NCBI RefSeq assembly: GCF_005765165.1
Contig: NZ_VCIW01000011.1
Span: forward strand, 149,772 to 213,771
Direction of reading: 5' to 3'
DNA: 64,000 nucleotides
Source: Paenibacillus antri
GTDB taxonomy: Bacteria > Bacillota > Bacilli > Paenibacillales > YIM-B00363
Position 1 is the first letter of the stretch; every line of letters starts with the position of its first letter. The notes under the pieces were generated by a model. That model did not search any database and was not told where the DNA came from. It worked only from the letters and a program-made list of their open reading frames with translations. Shown here in pieces: positions 17,363 through 26,620 of this stretch. Both the position numbers and the translations under genes were made by a program.

Positions 17363-18241
17363 ATGAATCGACGGCATCCGGAACGGTTGACGAACGAGCG
17401 GTATTTAACGCTGTCGTCCCCTTTCCGCATTTTTAAACATGAGATCAGCGTCCCTATCGACGTTCATTGGCATGAATTTTACGAGCTGGCGCTCGTCGTC
17501 TCGGGCGAAGGCACCCATGTGCTGAACGGGGCGCCGGGACCGATGAGGCGAGGGACGATGTTTCTGCTGTCGCCCGCCGACTTCCACGAGCTGATTCCGG
17601 ACGCGGGGGAGACGCTCCGCTTGTTCAACGTCATCTTCACCCGGCAGTTTCTTCGGGACGAGCTGTATGCGCTGCTGTTCCACGAACCGCGGGAGTATGC
17701 GTTCGACTTCGAGGAACGGGACATGCCGCCCCTCGTCGACGCCTGCGAACGGCTGTGGACGGAGTCGCGCGAGCCGGGCTTCGGCAGCGACCTCCTCATC
17801 CAAGGCTCGCTCGAGCGGCTTCTCATCGAGCTCGCCCGACGCGCGCGAACGGCCCATGGCGGCGGCGGCGTTCGTCCGCAGCCCGGGCATCCGTCGATCC
17901 GGCGAGCGATCGCTTATATCGAACGCCACTTCCGCGACGCGATCTCGCTCTCGGACGTGTCTTCGTACGCCGGTCTTTCCGCGGGCCACTTCTCGGAATG
18001 CTTCCGCGCGCAGGTCGGGTCGACGTTCCAGTCGTTCCTCCAACAGCAGCGTCTTCGGTTCGCCGCTTCCTTGCTTACGGCTACGACGCTTCCGGTGACG
18101 GAAATTTGTTATGCGTCGGGCTTCAACACCGTCTCTCATTTCGAAAAGGCGTTCAAATCCCGCTTCGACGCCTCTCCGCGGGCGTATCGGCAGCGTCGAA
18201 CGCTCGTCACTCCTCCCGAACGTTCGGAATCCGATCCGTAA
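17363..18241 (+). CDS. AraC family transcriptional regulator (cupin plus HTH)
   Basis: The 292-residue protein has an N-terminal AraC-binding cupin (about 25-160; VPIDVHWHEFYELALVVSGEG) and a C-terminal double helix-turn-helix (about 185-285) with FRDAISLSDVSSYAGLSAGHF and ICYASGFNTVSHFEKAFK. It lies 31 bp after a PhyH gene and probably senses a small ligand related to the PhyH substrate. Its last 35 bp overlap, antisense, the end of the MmcQ/YjbR gene. Confidence 0.88.
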   Translation: MNRRHPERLTNERYLTLSSPFRIFKHEISVPIDVHWHEFYELALVVSGEGTHVLNGAPGPMRRGTMFLLSPADFHELIPDAGETLRLFNVIFTRQFLRDELYALLFHEPREYAFDFEERDMPPLVDACERLWTESREPGFGSDLLIQGSLERLLIELARRARTAHGGGGVRPQPGHPSIRRAIAYIERHFRDAISLSDVSSYAGLSAGHFSECFRAQVGSTFQSFLQQQRLRFAASLLTATTLPVTEICYASGFNTVSHFEKAFKSRFDASPRAYRQRRTLVTPPERSESDP

Positions 18242-18581
18242 GCGACTCCCGCTCCCGCTTCGGCAGCGACTTCGCGACGAGCGCGTACGAATGATCGATC
18301 ATCCAGCGTACGTCCTTCTCCGGCACGGTGCCGTCGAGAACGACCGTATTCCAATGCGTCTTGTTCAGGTGGTACCCCGGCTTCACCGCCTCGAATTCAT
18401 GCCGCAGCATGAGCGCCGTCTCGGGGTCGCACTTGAGCGACTGATGGACCGGCTCTCCCCCGCCGACCAGCGCGAACATCTTCGACGCGACCTTCACTAC
18501 CAGCGGTTCCGGTCCGAACGGGTAGTCCTCCCAAGCGCCGGGCTTGTCGATACACCACTTCGTCACCGTCTCGCGATCCAT
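18207..18581 (-). CDS. MmcQ/YjbR family protein
   Basis: The 124-residue protein carries the family marks: CIDKPGAWEDYPFGPEPLVVKV near the N-terminus, MFALVGGGE, SLKCDPETA, and PGYHLNKTHWNTVVLDG before the C-terminal helix. The family (CyaY-like fold, DUF419) is often called a DNA-binding protein, though its role is unclear. Convergent with and overlapping the AraC gene by 35 bp, so the two transcripts could interfere. Confidence 0.88.
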   Translation of the reverse strand: MDRETVTKWCIDKPGAWEDYPFGPEPLVVKVASKMFALVGGGEPVHQSLKCDPETALMLRHEFEAVKPGYHLNKTHWNTVVLDGTVPEKDVRWMIDHSYALVAKSLPKRERESLTDRIPNVREE

Positions 18582-18780
18582 ACTCCTTGTCCCCCCGATA
18601 AAATATTTTTGGCAATATGTTCGACTCGACTCCGATTCCCTTCATTGTAGAGTTCTCGTCTCGCTTCTTGCAACCGCCGCTTTCGGCCGCTTTGAAACAT
18701 TCGTCTGGGCGTCCGCCCGGAAATCGCCTCTCCAGACCGCGCTTCACCCGACGCCGTCGTCGACGGTCCCGGAACCCCGA

Positions 18781-18811
18781 CTTCTGCAATTTAATAGAAA
18801 TATAGCAGAAG
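18781..18811. promoter_or_regulatory. AT-rich inverted repeat upstream of the cysteine dioxygenase gene
   Basis: CTTCTGC (18781-18787) and GCAGAAG (18805-18811) flank 17 AT-rich bases, 47 bp before the cdo start. An operator or promoter region is likely. The rest of the 276-bp gap 18582-18857 shows nothing clear. Confidence 0.4.
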
Positions 18812-18857
18812 AACGTTGCAAACGGTCTCAAATGCGATTCATCGGGAGAGGGTATCC

Positions 18858-19319
18858 ATGGAATTAAGCGATTGTATTCAGAAGCAATTCAGCAGGGTGG
18901 AGGTTTGGTCCGAAGAAACCATCGGAGAAGCGTTAAGCGGCATCCCGGAGCTGGATGCGCTCGTCCGTCCTTACGTCACGGAGCCGGACGGCCATGCGTA
19001 CGGCAGGAACGTCGTGTATGCAGACGAGCGAATGGAGGCGATCGTCATCCACTTGCCGGCGGGCGCGCGAACCGCGATCCATGATCACGGCGTCTCGATC
19101 GGCTGCGCCGTCGTCGTCGAGGGGCGGATGACGAACGAAGTGTACCGCTTGGATCCGGGCGGCCGGCTTCGCCTCGCCGAGGCGGACGCGCATCGCGCGG
19201 GAGAGCGGATGCCTTCGCCCGCCGGCGTCATCCACCGGATGCGCAACGACGGCGACGCGCGGCTCGTATCCCTTCACGTCTACGCCCCGCCGCTTCGCGG
19301 CATGACCCGCTACGACTAG
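18858..19319 (+). CDS. cysteine dioxygenase family cupin protein
   Basis: Start ATG 18858 follows GGGAGAGGG. The 153-residue protein has the bacterial cysteine dioxygenase cupin: His75-x-His77 in AIHDHGVSIGC, with Cys83 at the position of the thioether-forming cysteine, and the third iron ligand His126 in GVIHRM. Such enzymes oxidise cysteine (or related thiols) to the sulfinic acid in the cytosol. The neighbouring TauE/SafE exporter and sulfate-uptake genes give a coherent sulfur context. 3-mercaptopropionate dioxygenase-like activity is an alternative. Confidence 0.85.
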   Translation: MELSDCIQKQFSRVEVWSEETIGEALSGIPELDALVRPYVTEPDGHAYGRNVVYADERMEAIVIHLPAGARTAIHDHGVSIGCAVVVEGRMTNEVYRLDPGGRLRLAEADAHRAGERMPSPAGVIHRMRNDGDARLVSLHVYAPPLRGMTRYD

Positions 19320-19325
19320 CGCAAC

Positions 19326-19375
19326 AACACCCCATTGCGACAGGTCGCGCTTCGCGGACCGCAATGGGGTGTTTT
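19326..19375 (+). terminator. hairpin between convergent cdo and hxlR-type genes
   Basis: 14-bp perfect stem AACACCCCATTGCG / CGCAATGGGGTGTT (19326-19339, 19360-19373) followed by TTTTC on the plus strand. It touches the stop codon of the convergent gene. Confidence 0.65.
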
Positions 19376-19704
19376 CACTTGGCTGCGTCGATCCATTGGT
19401 CGGCCCAACGTCCGATGTCTTCGAATAACGGGGACAGCGCCTTGCCCTTCTCGGTCAAGGAATACTCGATGCGTACGGGCATCTCCGGATAGACGTCGCG
19501 GCGGATCAAGCCTTCCGCTTCCAGCTCTCGGAGCCGCTCGGTCAGCATCTTGCCGCTGAGATTCGGGATGAACGCTTCGATCGCGTGGAACCGCTGCGGT
19601 CCCGGCAGCAGGGCGAAAATAATGAGCGCGGTCCAACGCTTGCCTAACAATTCCATCGCCTTCTCGAAGCGAGGACATAACTGCGACTGATTCGATGGGT
19701 TCAA
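19375..19704 (-). CDS. HxlR family transcriptional regulator
   Basis: I place the start at TTG 19704 (AGAAGGTG six bases upstream); GTG 19713 is also in frame. The 109-residue protein is a typical HxlR winged helix: a conserved early cysteine (SQLCPRFEKAMELLGKRW), the recognition region FHAIEAFIPNLSGKMLTERLRELEAEGLI and wing IEYSLTEKGKAL. HxlR proteins sense reactive electrophiles or metabolites, often through the N-terminal Cys. The AT-rich, partly symmetrical sequence at 19717-19737 in front of it may be its operator. Confidence 0.85.
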   Translation of the reverse strand: MNPSNQSQLCPRFEKAMELLGKRWTALIIFALLPGPQRFHAIEAFIPNLSGKMLTERLRELEAEGLIRRDVYPEMPVRIEYSLTEKGKALSPLFEDIGRWADQWIDAAK

Positions 19705-19788
19705 CGGGTTCACCTTCTTTATATAGAAAGTATACCATCGAGCGCCGCAGGAATACATCCGCAATCCGAGCCGAAACCGCTCCTAATT

Positions 19789-20847
19789 CTATATATGCAC
19801 CGGCATCGGGTCGACCTTCATGCCGTTCTCGACGACGGCGCAGCGTTCGCCGTCGAACGTGTAGATGCGATGGATGAGCGTCCACACCGCATCCCCCGGC
19901 TTCAGCGCCTCGCGCTCGAGCGACCAGTACGCGGTCACGATGCCCGCGTCGAGCTGCACGTCGATCTGCCAATGGCGGCCGCGGAAGGTGACATCCTTCA
20001 CGACGCCCTGCTCGGACGCGTTCGGGAACGACAGCTCCTTCGCCGTCCCCACCTCGACGAACTCCGGCCGCACGACGGCGCGGTCGACGCGCCCGATCTC
20101 TTCGAACCCTTTCAGTTGGTCCGGGCGTTCCAGCACGTTCGTTTCGCCGACGAAGCTCGCGACGAACGGCGTCGCCGGACGCTGGTAGATGTCCAGCGGC
20201 GAACCTTGCTGTTCCAATCGGCCGCCGTGGATGATCATGATTTCGTCAGCCACCTCGACGGCCTCCTCCTGATCGTGCGTGACGAAGATCGTCGTGATGC
20301 CGACTTGGCGGATCATCTCCTTCAGCCACGTCCGCAGCTCCTTGCGCACCTTCGCGTCGATCGCGGCGAACGGCTCGTCGAGCAGCAGCAGCTTCGGCTC
20401 CGGCGCAAGCGCCCGAGCGAACGCGACGCGTTGGCGCTGGCCGCCCGACAACTGATGCGGCAGCCGCTTCTCGAGACCGCGCAGCCCGGTCAGCTCGATC
20501 AGCTCGGAGACGCGCCGCGCGATGACGTCCTTCTTCTTTTTCTGCACGGTCAGCCCGAACGCGATGTTGCTTTCGACGGTCATGTGCCGGAACAGCGCAT
20601 AGTTCTGAAAGACGAACCCGATGCCCCGCTCCTGCGGCAGGACGTCGTTCACGCGGCGGCCGTCGAACAGGATCTCTCCGCCGTCCGGCGTCTCGAGACC
20701 GGCCAGCATACGCAGAATCGTCGTCTTGCCGCCGCCGCTCGGGCCCAGGAAGCCGATCAGCTTACCGTCCTCGATGTCGAACGATACCCCCTTCGACGCC
20801 TCGAAATCGCCGAACCGCTTCGTCAGCCCTTCCACCTTAATTCGCAT
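19789..20847 (-). CDS. cysA: sulfate/thiosulfate ABC transporter ATP-binding protein
   Basis: The 352-residue ATPase has Walker A GPSGGGKTT, signature LSGGQRQRVAFARAL, Walker B LLLDEPFAAID and switch THDQEEAVEVAD. A C-terminal TOBE/regulatory extension (about 235-352) is typical of CysA. It overlaps the cysW gene by 11 bp and is the last gene of yezD-cysT-cysW-cysA. It powers sulfate import at the cytoplasmic face of the membrane. Confidence 0.93.
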   Translation of the reverse strand: MRIKVEGLTKRFGDFEASKGVSFDIEDGKLIGFLGPSGGGKTTILRMLAGLETPDGGEILFDGRRVNDVLPQERGIGFVFQNYALFRHMTVESNIAFGLTVQKKKKDVIARRVSELIELTGLRGLEKRLPHQLSGGQRQRVAFARALAPEPKLLLLDEPFAAIDAKVRKELRTWLKEMIRQVGITTIFVTHDQEEAVEVADEIMIIHGGRLEQQGSPLDIYQRPATPFVASFVGETNVLERPDQLKGFEEIGRVDRAVVRPEFVEVGTAKELSFPNASEQGVVKDVTFRGRHWQIDVQLDAGIVTAYWSLEREALKPGDAVWTLIHRIYTFDGERCAVVENGMKVDPMPVHI

Positions 20848-21742
20848 GCGCGTCCTCTCCTTTCGTTCCGCCGGCCAGCAGCGCCCGGTTTTTCCATTCC
20901 ATCAAGCTCTTTACGATCAGCGTCGCGAGCGCCAGCAGCACGAGCAGCGAGGCGACCGCGAACGACGCCGTAAACTGATATTCGTTATACAAAATTTCGA
21001 TATGCAGCGGCACCGTGTTCGTCATGCCCCGAATATGGCCCGAGACGACCGAGACGGCTCCGAATTCGCCCATCGCGCGGGCGTTGCACAGAATGACGCC
21101 GTATAATAAACCCCATTTGATGTTCGGGAGCGTAATTTTCCAGAAAATGCGCCATCCGCCGGCTCCCATGCTCGCCGCCGCTTCCTCCTCGCCGCTGCCC
21201 TGCGCCTGCATGACGGGGAGCAGCTCCCTCGCCACGAACGGGAAGGTGACGAAGATCGTCGCGAGCACGATGCCGGGAAGCGCGAAGATGATCTTGATAT
21301 CGTGGCTTTGCAGCCAGGGTCCGAGCAGCCCTTGCGCCCCGAACAATAAGACGAAGATGAGACCGGATATGACCGGCGACACCGCGAACGGCAGGTCGAT
21401 CAGCGTGATGAGAAGATTCTTTCCTTTGAATTGGAACTTCGCGATCGCCCAGGCGGCCGCTACCCCGAAGATCGTATTGAGCGGCACCGCGATCGCCGCG
21501 GTAAGGAGCGTCAGCCTTATCGCCGCAAGGGCGTCCGGTTTGGTGATCGATGCGAAATACACTTGCGCGCCTTTGGAGAGCGCCTCGACGAGCACCGCCG
21601 CCAGCGGCAGCACCAGAACGAGACCTAAGAACAAGAATGCGACGCCGAGCAGCAGCCATCGAACGACGGGAGACTCGGTCAGATGCTTCGGCCTCGCCCC
21701 GGTTGAGGCGCCGGCCCCATGATTCGTTACGTATCCGGCCAT
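20837..21742 (-). CDS. cysW: sulfate ABC transporter permease CysW
   Basis: The 301-residue inner-membrane permease has about six helices and the EAA motif EEAAASMGAGGWRIFWKITLPNI that contacts CysA. Also typical are LPFAVSPVISGLIFVLLFG and NARAMGEFGAVSVVSGHI. ATG 21742 has AGGAGGG about 11 bases upstream. It pairs with CysT (15 bp upstream) to form the heterodimeric sulfate channel and overlaps cysA. Confidence 0.93.
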   Translation of the reverse strand: MAGYVTNHGAGASTGARPKHLTESPVVRWLLLGVAFLFLGLVLVLPLAAVLVEALSKGAQVYFASITKPDALAAIRLTLLTAAIAVPLNTIFGVAAAWAIAKFQFKGKNLLITLIDLPFAVSPVISGLIFVLLFGAQGLLGPWLQSHDIKIIFALPGIVLATIFVTFPFVARELLPVMQAQGSGEEEAAASMGAGGWRIFWKITLPNIKWGLLYGVILCNARAMGEFGAVSVVSGHIRGMTNTVPLHIEILYNEYQFTASFAVASLLVLLALATLIVKSLMEWKNRALLAGGTKGEDAHAN

Positions 21743-21757
21743 CTTCGGGAATCCCTC

Positions 21758-22594
21758 CTATTTCGTCGTAAACCGGCGGTGGCTGAACCACTGCAGGACG
21801 TTGATGAGAAGCAGCAGCAGGAACGAGAAGACGAGCATCATGAGCGCGATCGCCGTCGCTCCCGTGTAATCGTATTGTTCGAGCTTCGTCATGATGAGCA
21901 GCGGCACGATTTCGGTTTTCATCGGCATGTTGCCCGAGATGAAGACGACGGAGCCGTATTCCCCGATGGAGCGGGAGAACGCGAGCGCGAAGCCGGTCAG
22001 GAGCGGAGGCAGCAGCTCGGGGAACAGCACCTTGCGGAACGTGAGCCAGCGCTTCGCGCCGAGGCTGACGGCCGCTTCTTCGATTTCCTTCTCCAACTCG
22101 CCGATGACCGGCTGCACCGTGCGCACGACGAACGGAAGCCCGATGAAGATGAGCGCCACCGTGATGCCGATCGGCGTGAACGCGACCTTGATGCCGAGCG
22201 GCTCCAGCCATTGGCCGATCCAGCCGTTCTGCGAATAGATCGCCGTCAGCGAGATGCCCGCGACCGCGGTCGGCAGCGCGAACGGCAGGTCGATCAAGCC
22301 GTCGACGAACCGCTTCCCCGGGAACGAATAACGCGTGAGCACCCAGGCGACGAGGAAGCCGAAGACGACGTTGACGATCGCCGCGGCGAACGACGCTAGA
22401 ATCGTAACGCGGAACGAGGCCAGCACGCGGTCGCTGGAGACGGCGTTCCACAGCTCCGCCCAGCCTGCTCCCGTCGCCTTGAGCGCGACCGCGGCGAGCG
22501 GAATCAACACGATGACGCTAAGGTAAAGCAGCGTAAACCCCATGGTCAGCCCGAAGCCGGGCAAGATGCTTTTCTGTACGAACCTAATTCTCAA
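21758..22594 (-). CDS. cysT: sulfate ABC transporter permease CysT
   Basis: The 278-residue permease contains [19 protein letters not shown], the EAA loop [21 protein letters not shown] and [20 protein letters not shown] motif near the end. The likely start is TTG 22594, inside the last codons of yezD (CTTGAGAATTAG), so translation is coupled. It forms the CysT half of the sulfate channel with CysW. Confidence 0.92.
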   Translation of the reverse strand: MRIRFVQKSILPGFGLTMGFTLLYLSVIVLIPLAAVALKATGAGWAELWNAVSSDRVLASFRVTILASFAAAIVNVVFGFLVAWVLTRYSFPGKRFVDGLIDLPFALPTAVAGISLTAIYSQNGWIGQWLEPLGIKVAFTPIGITVALIFIGLPFVVRTVQPVIGELEKEIEEAAVSLGAKRWLTFRKVLFPELLPPLLTGFALAFSRSIGEYGSVVFISGNMPMKTEIVPLLIMTKLEQYDYTGATAIALMMLVFSFLLLLLINVLQWFSHRRFTTK

Positions 22595-22772
22595 GGGTCC
22601 CTTCGCCTCCAGTATGTCTGGTGGTGGAATCGAATCTTCGCTTTTCCGTACGTTCGATTTGCACGATTTTTCCGTCGTGGACGACGATCTGGACGCTGCC
22701 GTATTTGATGCCAGCGAGACTGTCCGCGATCCGCTTCAGCCAGGCCGAATCCCACTCGTTCGTTTGTTTCAT
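22584..22772 (-). CDS. YezD family small protein (DUF2292)
   Basis: Start ATG 22772 lies after GGAGGGACCCGAGGG. The 62-residue protein shows the YezD pattern [34 protein letters not shown]. The family often sits next to sulfate-assimilation genes; the molecular role is not known to me. It overlaps the start of cysT by 11 bp, the first link of the coupled yezD-cysT-cysW-cysA unit. Confidence 0.85.
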   Translation of the reverse strand: MKQTNEWDSAWLKRIADSLAGIKYGSVQIVVHDGKIVQIERTEKRRFDSTTRHTGGEGTLEN

Positions 22773-22799
22773 CCCTCGGGTCCCTCCGTACAATCGTTA

Positions 22800-23621
22800 T
22801 TAGATCATCCAGCCGAACCATTCGGTCTTCTGCTTGTCGAGCTGCCGCAGCCAGTCGAGCGTCAATCGAATCGCCATCTCCGCATGCCCCCGGCCGGAGA
22901 AGACGTGGTCGGCTTGCATAATGATTTCTTTCTCGCACTGCCCCCCGCTTCGCGTTCGGAGCACCTTCTGGTACAAGAAGCTGTACTCGACGGGGATGAC
23001 GGCGTCCGCCGTGCCGTGCACGAGCAGCGCGTCGCCTTCGAACGTCCGGGCTTCTTGGAACGGATGGCAGGTCGCGAGCGAAGCGAAGAACGGGTGCTTC
23101 AGCATGTAACCGAGATATTCGGTTTCGCCTTGGGTAACGGCTTCCTCGTACGCGGCTTTGCCGACGATGCCGACGATATCTTGGAACGGGTGGCCGACCG
23201 GCGCCCACAGCGCCAGCGTCTTCACCCGCTTATCGCGCGCGGCCGTCAGCGCGGCGACCGCGCCGCCGAGACTGTGGCCGAGCAGCGTGACGCGATTCGG
23301 ATCGACGAAGTCGAGATCCAGCACGTAGTCGAGCGCGCAGCGCGTCTGAGCGATCCAGTCGTCCATGCCGGAGTCGCCGTAGTCGCCGCCGCTCTCGCCG
23401 CAGCCGGCGTAATCGAACCGCAGCGTCGCGTACCCGGCGCTCGCCAACGCCCTCGCGGCCTTCACGAACAGCCGGTGCTCCCCGATGCGGTCGCCTGCGA
23501 AGCCATGACAGACGACGACGGCGGGGAAGCGTGACGGCTCCCTTGCTCCCTCCATCGGCGGGTAGTGCAGCGTCGCCGCGAGGCGGACGCTCGTGCTTCG
23601 GATCTCGATATGTCTCTCCAT
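22800..23621 (-). CDS. alpha/beta hydrolase family protein
   Basis: Start ATG 23621 follows GAGGGTG by six bases. The 273-residue protein has HGFAGDRIGEHRLF near the oxyanion region, FDYAGCGESGGD, the nucleophile elbow GHSLGG, a late Asp in LVHGTADAVIPVEYS and a terminal His in ADHVFSGRGH. This is a serine hydrolase of the BAAT/dienelactone-like type; its substrate is unknown. It lies between sbp (upstream, beyond array 2) and yezD (28 bp downstream), an unusual insertion in a sulfate-uptake locus; an esterase or thioesterase role in sulfur metabolism is possible but unproven. Confidence 0.82.
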   Translation of the reverse strand: MERHIEIRSTSVRLAATLHYPPMEGAREPSRFPAVVVCHGFAGDRIGEHRLFVKAARALASAGYATLRFDYAGCGESGGDYGDSGMDDWIAQTRCALDYVLDLDFVDPNRVTLLGHSLGGAVAALTAARDKRVKTLALWAPVGHPFQDIVGIVGKAAYEEAVTQGETEYLGYMLKHPFFASLATCHPFQEARTFEGDALLVHGTADAVIPVEYSFLYQKVLRTRSGGQCEKEIIMQADHVFSGRGHAEMAIRLTLDWLRQLDKQKTEWFGWMI

Positions 23622-23649
23622 ACGGTACACCCTCGTTTCTATGGTACTG

Positions 23650-24215
23650 GCCGCCCGGGCGGTGCTCGCGGACGCTGCAGTCGGAGAAACTCCGACTATT
23701 CTCGCACGGGCGGCTCCCGCAGGCGCTGCAGTCGGAGAATCTCCGACTATCCCCGCACGGGCGGCTCCCGCAGACGCTGCAGTCGGAGAACCTCCGACTA
23801 TTCTCGCCCGGGCGGCTCCCGCGGACGCTGCAGTCGGAGATCCTCCGACTATCCCCGTACGGGCGGCTCCCGCAGACGCTGCAGTCGGAGATCCTCCGAC
23901 TATTCTCGCCCGGGCGGCTCCCGCGGACGCTGCAGTCGGAGATCCTCCGACTAATCTCGCCCGGGCGGCTCCCGCAGGCGCTGCAGTCGGAGATCCTCCG
24001 ACTAATCTCGCCCGGGCGGCTCCCGCAGACGCTGTAGTCGGAGAAACTCCGACTAATCTCGCCCGGGCGGCTCCCGCAGGCGCTGCAGTCGGAGATCCTC
24101 CGACTATTCTCGCCCGGGCGGTGCTCGCGGACGCTGTAGTCGGAAAAACTCCGACTATTCTCGCCCGGGCGGTGCTCGCGGACGCTGTAGTCGGGGATAC
24201 TCCGACTACAGCAGC
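23650..24215. repeat. tandem array 2: 11 units of 51 bp with the shared palindromic core
   Basis: Cores (mostly AGTCGGAGATCCTCCGACT, also with AAA, AAT and AAC loops) start at 23679 and recur at exactly 51 bp to 24189. The linker is CGCCCGGGCGGCTCCCGCGG-like and unlike those of arrays 1 and 3. Loop bases and CA/TA before the core vary while the stem is kept. The array begins 20 bp past the sbp stop and ends just before the hydrolase leader, with no separate terminator between sbp and the array. Confidence 0.95.
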
Positions 24216-24227
24216 CGCCCACCTAAA

Positions 24228-25346
24228 TTACGGTTGGTAGATTTGGTCGAAAATGCCGCCGTCGGCGAAAAACTTCTTCTGCGCTTCCTGCCAGCCGCCG
24301 AAATGCTCGTCGACCGTAATCAAGTTCACCGCCGGGAACTGATCCTTATACTTCTCGGCGACGGAGGCGAGACGCGGACGGTAATAGTTTTTCGCGGCGA
24401 TTTCTTGCCCTTCTTCCGAGTACAGGTACTCGAGGTACGCCGTCGCCGCTTCCGTCGTGCCGCGCTTCTCGGCGACCTTGTCGACGACCGTCACCGGCGG
24501 CTCCGCCAGGATGCTCAGCGACGGAACGACGATCTCGAACTTGTCGGGACCGAGCTCGTTGATCGAGAGGAACGCTTCGTTCTCCCAAGCGAGCAGCACG
24601 TCGCCGATGCCGCGCTCGACGAACGTCGTCGTCGAGCCCCGGGCGCCGGAGTCGAGCACGGGTACGTTCTTGAACAGCTGCGATACGAATTGCTGCGCCT
24701 TGGCTTCGTCGTTGTCGTTTTGCTGCAGCGCGTAGCCCCACGCCGCGAGGAAGTTCCACCGCGCGCCGCCCGACGTCTTCGGGTTCGGCGTAATGACTTC
24801 GACGTCTTCGCGAATGAGGTCGTTCCAATCTTTAATGCCCTTCGGGTTGCCCTTGCGCACGAGGAAGACGATCGTAGACGTGTACGGCGCGCTGTTGTCG
24901 GCGAGGCGGTCCTGCCAGCCTTCCGCGATCAGCCCCGCCCCTTGGATTTCGTCGATGTCGTACGCGAGCGCCAACGTGACGACGTCGGCTTCGAGTCCGT
25001 CGATGACCGACCGGCCTTGCTTGCCGGAGCCTCCGTGCGATTGATTGATCGTAACCTTTTGGCCCGTCTCCGCTTCCCAATGCTTCGCGAAGGCGGCGTT
25101 GAATTCTTCGTATAACTCGCGAGTCGGATCGTAAGATACGTTAAGCAGCTCTACCGGCTCTTTCGGCGTCTCCGTCTCTTTCTCCGTCTCTTTCGCCGGC
25201 TCCGCCGGAGCGGCCGCGCCGCCGGAAGCTTGCGTCGTCCCCCCCGACGTCTCCGTCGCGGCGCCCGTGCCCGCCGTGCCTCCGCCGCAAGCCGTCATTA
25301 CCGCCAACAATCCGCTTACCATGACCAACAAGAATGCCTTCTTCAT
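24228..25346 (-). CDS. sbp: sulfate ABC transporter substrate-binding lipoprotein
   Basis: The 372-residue lipoprotein has lipobox MTAC (Cys20), a Thr/Glu/Pro-rich linker (about 25-65), and the sulfate-binding fold: [67 protein letters not shown]. It captures sulfate or thiosulfate outside the membrane for CysTWA. Unlike many Bacillales, the cognate permease genes do not follow directly; array 2 and a hydrolase gene intervene. A TTGACA promoter lies 100 bp upstream. Confidence 0.93.
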   Translation of the reverse strand: MKKAFLLVMVSGLLAVMTACGGGTAGTGAATETSGGTTQASGGAAAPAEPAKETEKETETPKEPVELLNVSYDPTRELYEEFNAAFAKHWEAETGQKVTINQSHGGSGKQGRSVIDGLEADVVTLALAYDIDEIQGAGLIAEGWQDRLADNSAPYTSTIVFLVRKGNPKGIKDWNDLIREDVEVITPNPKTSGGARWNFLAAWGYALQQNDNDEAKAQQFVSQLFKNVPVLDSGARGSTTTFVERGIGDVLLAWENEAFLSINELGPDKFEIVVPSLSILAEPPVTVVDKVAEKRGTTEAATAYLEYLYSEEGQEIAAKNYYRPRLASVAEKYKDQFPAVNLITVDEHFGGWQEAQKKFFADGGIFDQIYQP

Positions 25347-25447
25347 TTCGTTTCCCCGCCCTCGTAGAGTTAAAATTTATAGGGTCGCCGGTGGTCCGGT
25401 GGACATTTCCTTCAATCCCGATGTGTATAGTCGGGTTTATGGATTGC

Positions 25448-25477
25448 ATCGTATCATCGCTGATTTTGTACTGTCAA
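25448..25477 (-). promoter_or_regulatory. sigma-A promoter of sbp
   Basis: On the minus strand, -35 TTGACA (25472-25477), an 18-bp spacer, -10 TACGAT (25448-25453). CCCGA...TCGGG arms just downstream (about 25418-25436) may mark a regulatory hairpin. Confidence 0.65.
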
Positions 25478-25592
25478 TACGCCGAAAACATGTTGTCAGG
25501 ATGAACTTTAGTCGGCGCTTTCCCTTCTTTCCCCTCCATGCATCTCGTCCGAACCAAAGCCCCTTCCTTCGAAAATGGATCAAAGTCCAAAC

Positions 25593-25629
25593 AAAAAACC
25601 GCCCGCCGACTCAAAGAGTCTGCGGACGG
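25593..25629 (-). terminator. terminator overlapping the end of the AraC gene
   Basis: On the minus strand, CCGTCCGC-A-GACTC pairs with GAGTC-GGCGGGCGG around TTT, followed by TTTTTTG. The 5' arm is part of the coding sequence. Confidence 0.8.
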
Positions 25630-26501
25630 GAATGGTGCCGCCATTGCGTCGGAGTCAGTCCTGTGTAGCGCTTGAACACCGTCGCGAAATGCTGGCTCGT
25701 CTTAAACCCCAGCTCGAAGGCGACCTCCGTAACCGAGACGTCCGTCCGGGTCAGCCGCTCGCAGGCGCGTTCTACGCGGACGCGCTCGATATACGAGGCC
25801 GGCGATTGCCCCACCGCTTCCCGGAAGACGCGATAGACGTGGGAATCGCCGACGCCGAGCGTCGAAGCGAGTTCGGCCGTCGTCCACCGGCGCTCCGGCT
25901 CCGCCTGGATCCGGGCGCACAGCTTGACCAGCGCCTCGCTCAGATCCGGAGGCAGGTCCGGCGACTTCCCGGGCCGCAGCGCGCGAAGCAGCAGATCGAC
26001 GATGCCGGTCCGGATCTCCAACGCGCGCAGCGCCCCGCCTTGCTCCAGGACGAGCCTCATGCGGCGCAGCGGCTCGAGCGCGCCCGGTCCGATCGTTGCG
26101 ACGCGAGGCGCTTCCCGTAAGGCGTCGGCGAGCGTAACCCGCTCCCTCTCCTCGAGACGCAGCCAGCCCTTCGTCTCGGCCGGATCGAGCACGATCATCC
26201 ACCAGATCGAGCACGGCTCGATATGGTTCGAACGCGCTCGGTGCACTTCGCCGGGGCGCGTATGGAACAGCTGACCGGCATGGGAGGCGTACGAGGCGCC
26301 GCCGACCTCCCACGTCGCCCTTCCGCTCTCCATATACACGAATTCGTACGACCGATCGTGCCTATGGTCCGGCAGCGGGATCGCTTCCGAGAAGCGATCG
26401 TAGCCGAGCGTAATGAGCTCGGGCACGTCCGACGCGGCTTCCCCGCGGTCGTTCGTATACATCCAACGCGACGACGCCGTTTTCCTCATCCTCGTTCTCA
26501 T
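25611..26501 (-). CDS. AraC family transcriptional regulator
   Basis: The 296-residue protein has an N-terminal cupin (PLPDHRHDRSYEFVYMESGRATWEVGG, then HTRPGEVHRARS) and a C-terminal AraC HTH at about 195-296 (ERRWTTAELASTLGVGDSHVYRVFREAVG and VAFELGFKTSQHFATVFKRYTG). ATG 26501 or the internal ATG 26489 may be the start. It is divergent from the second PhyH gene (120 bp apart), so it probably controls that gene. Confidence 0.87.
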   Translation of the reverse strand: MRTRMRKTASSRWMYTNDRGEAASDVPELITLGYDRFSEAIPLPDHRHDRSYEFVYMESGRATWEVGGASYASHAGQLFHTRPGEVHRARSNHIEPCSIWWMIVLDPAETKGWLRLEERERVTLADALREAPRVATIGPGALEPLRRMRLVLEQGGALRALEIRTGIVDLLLRALRPGKSPDLPPDLSEALVKLCARIQAEPERRWTTAELASTLGVGDSHVYRVFREAVGQSPASYIERVRVERACERLTRTDVSVTEVAFELGFKTSQHFATVFKRYTGLTPTQWRHHSRPQTL

Positions 26502-26620
26502 GCCCCCCCAGTAATGTTCTCGATCGTATCAATGTTTCCGATCCTACTCGATACGTTCGAGGAAGTCAAAGCCGGCCCGCCGGTTTACGATGAAATCAAC
26601 CTAACGACGAGGTGAACCGT

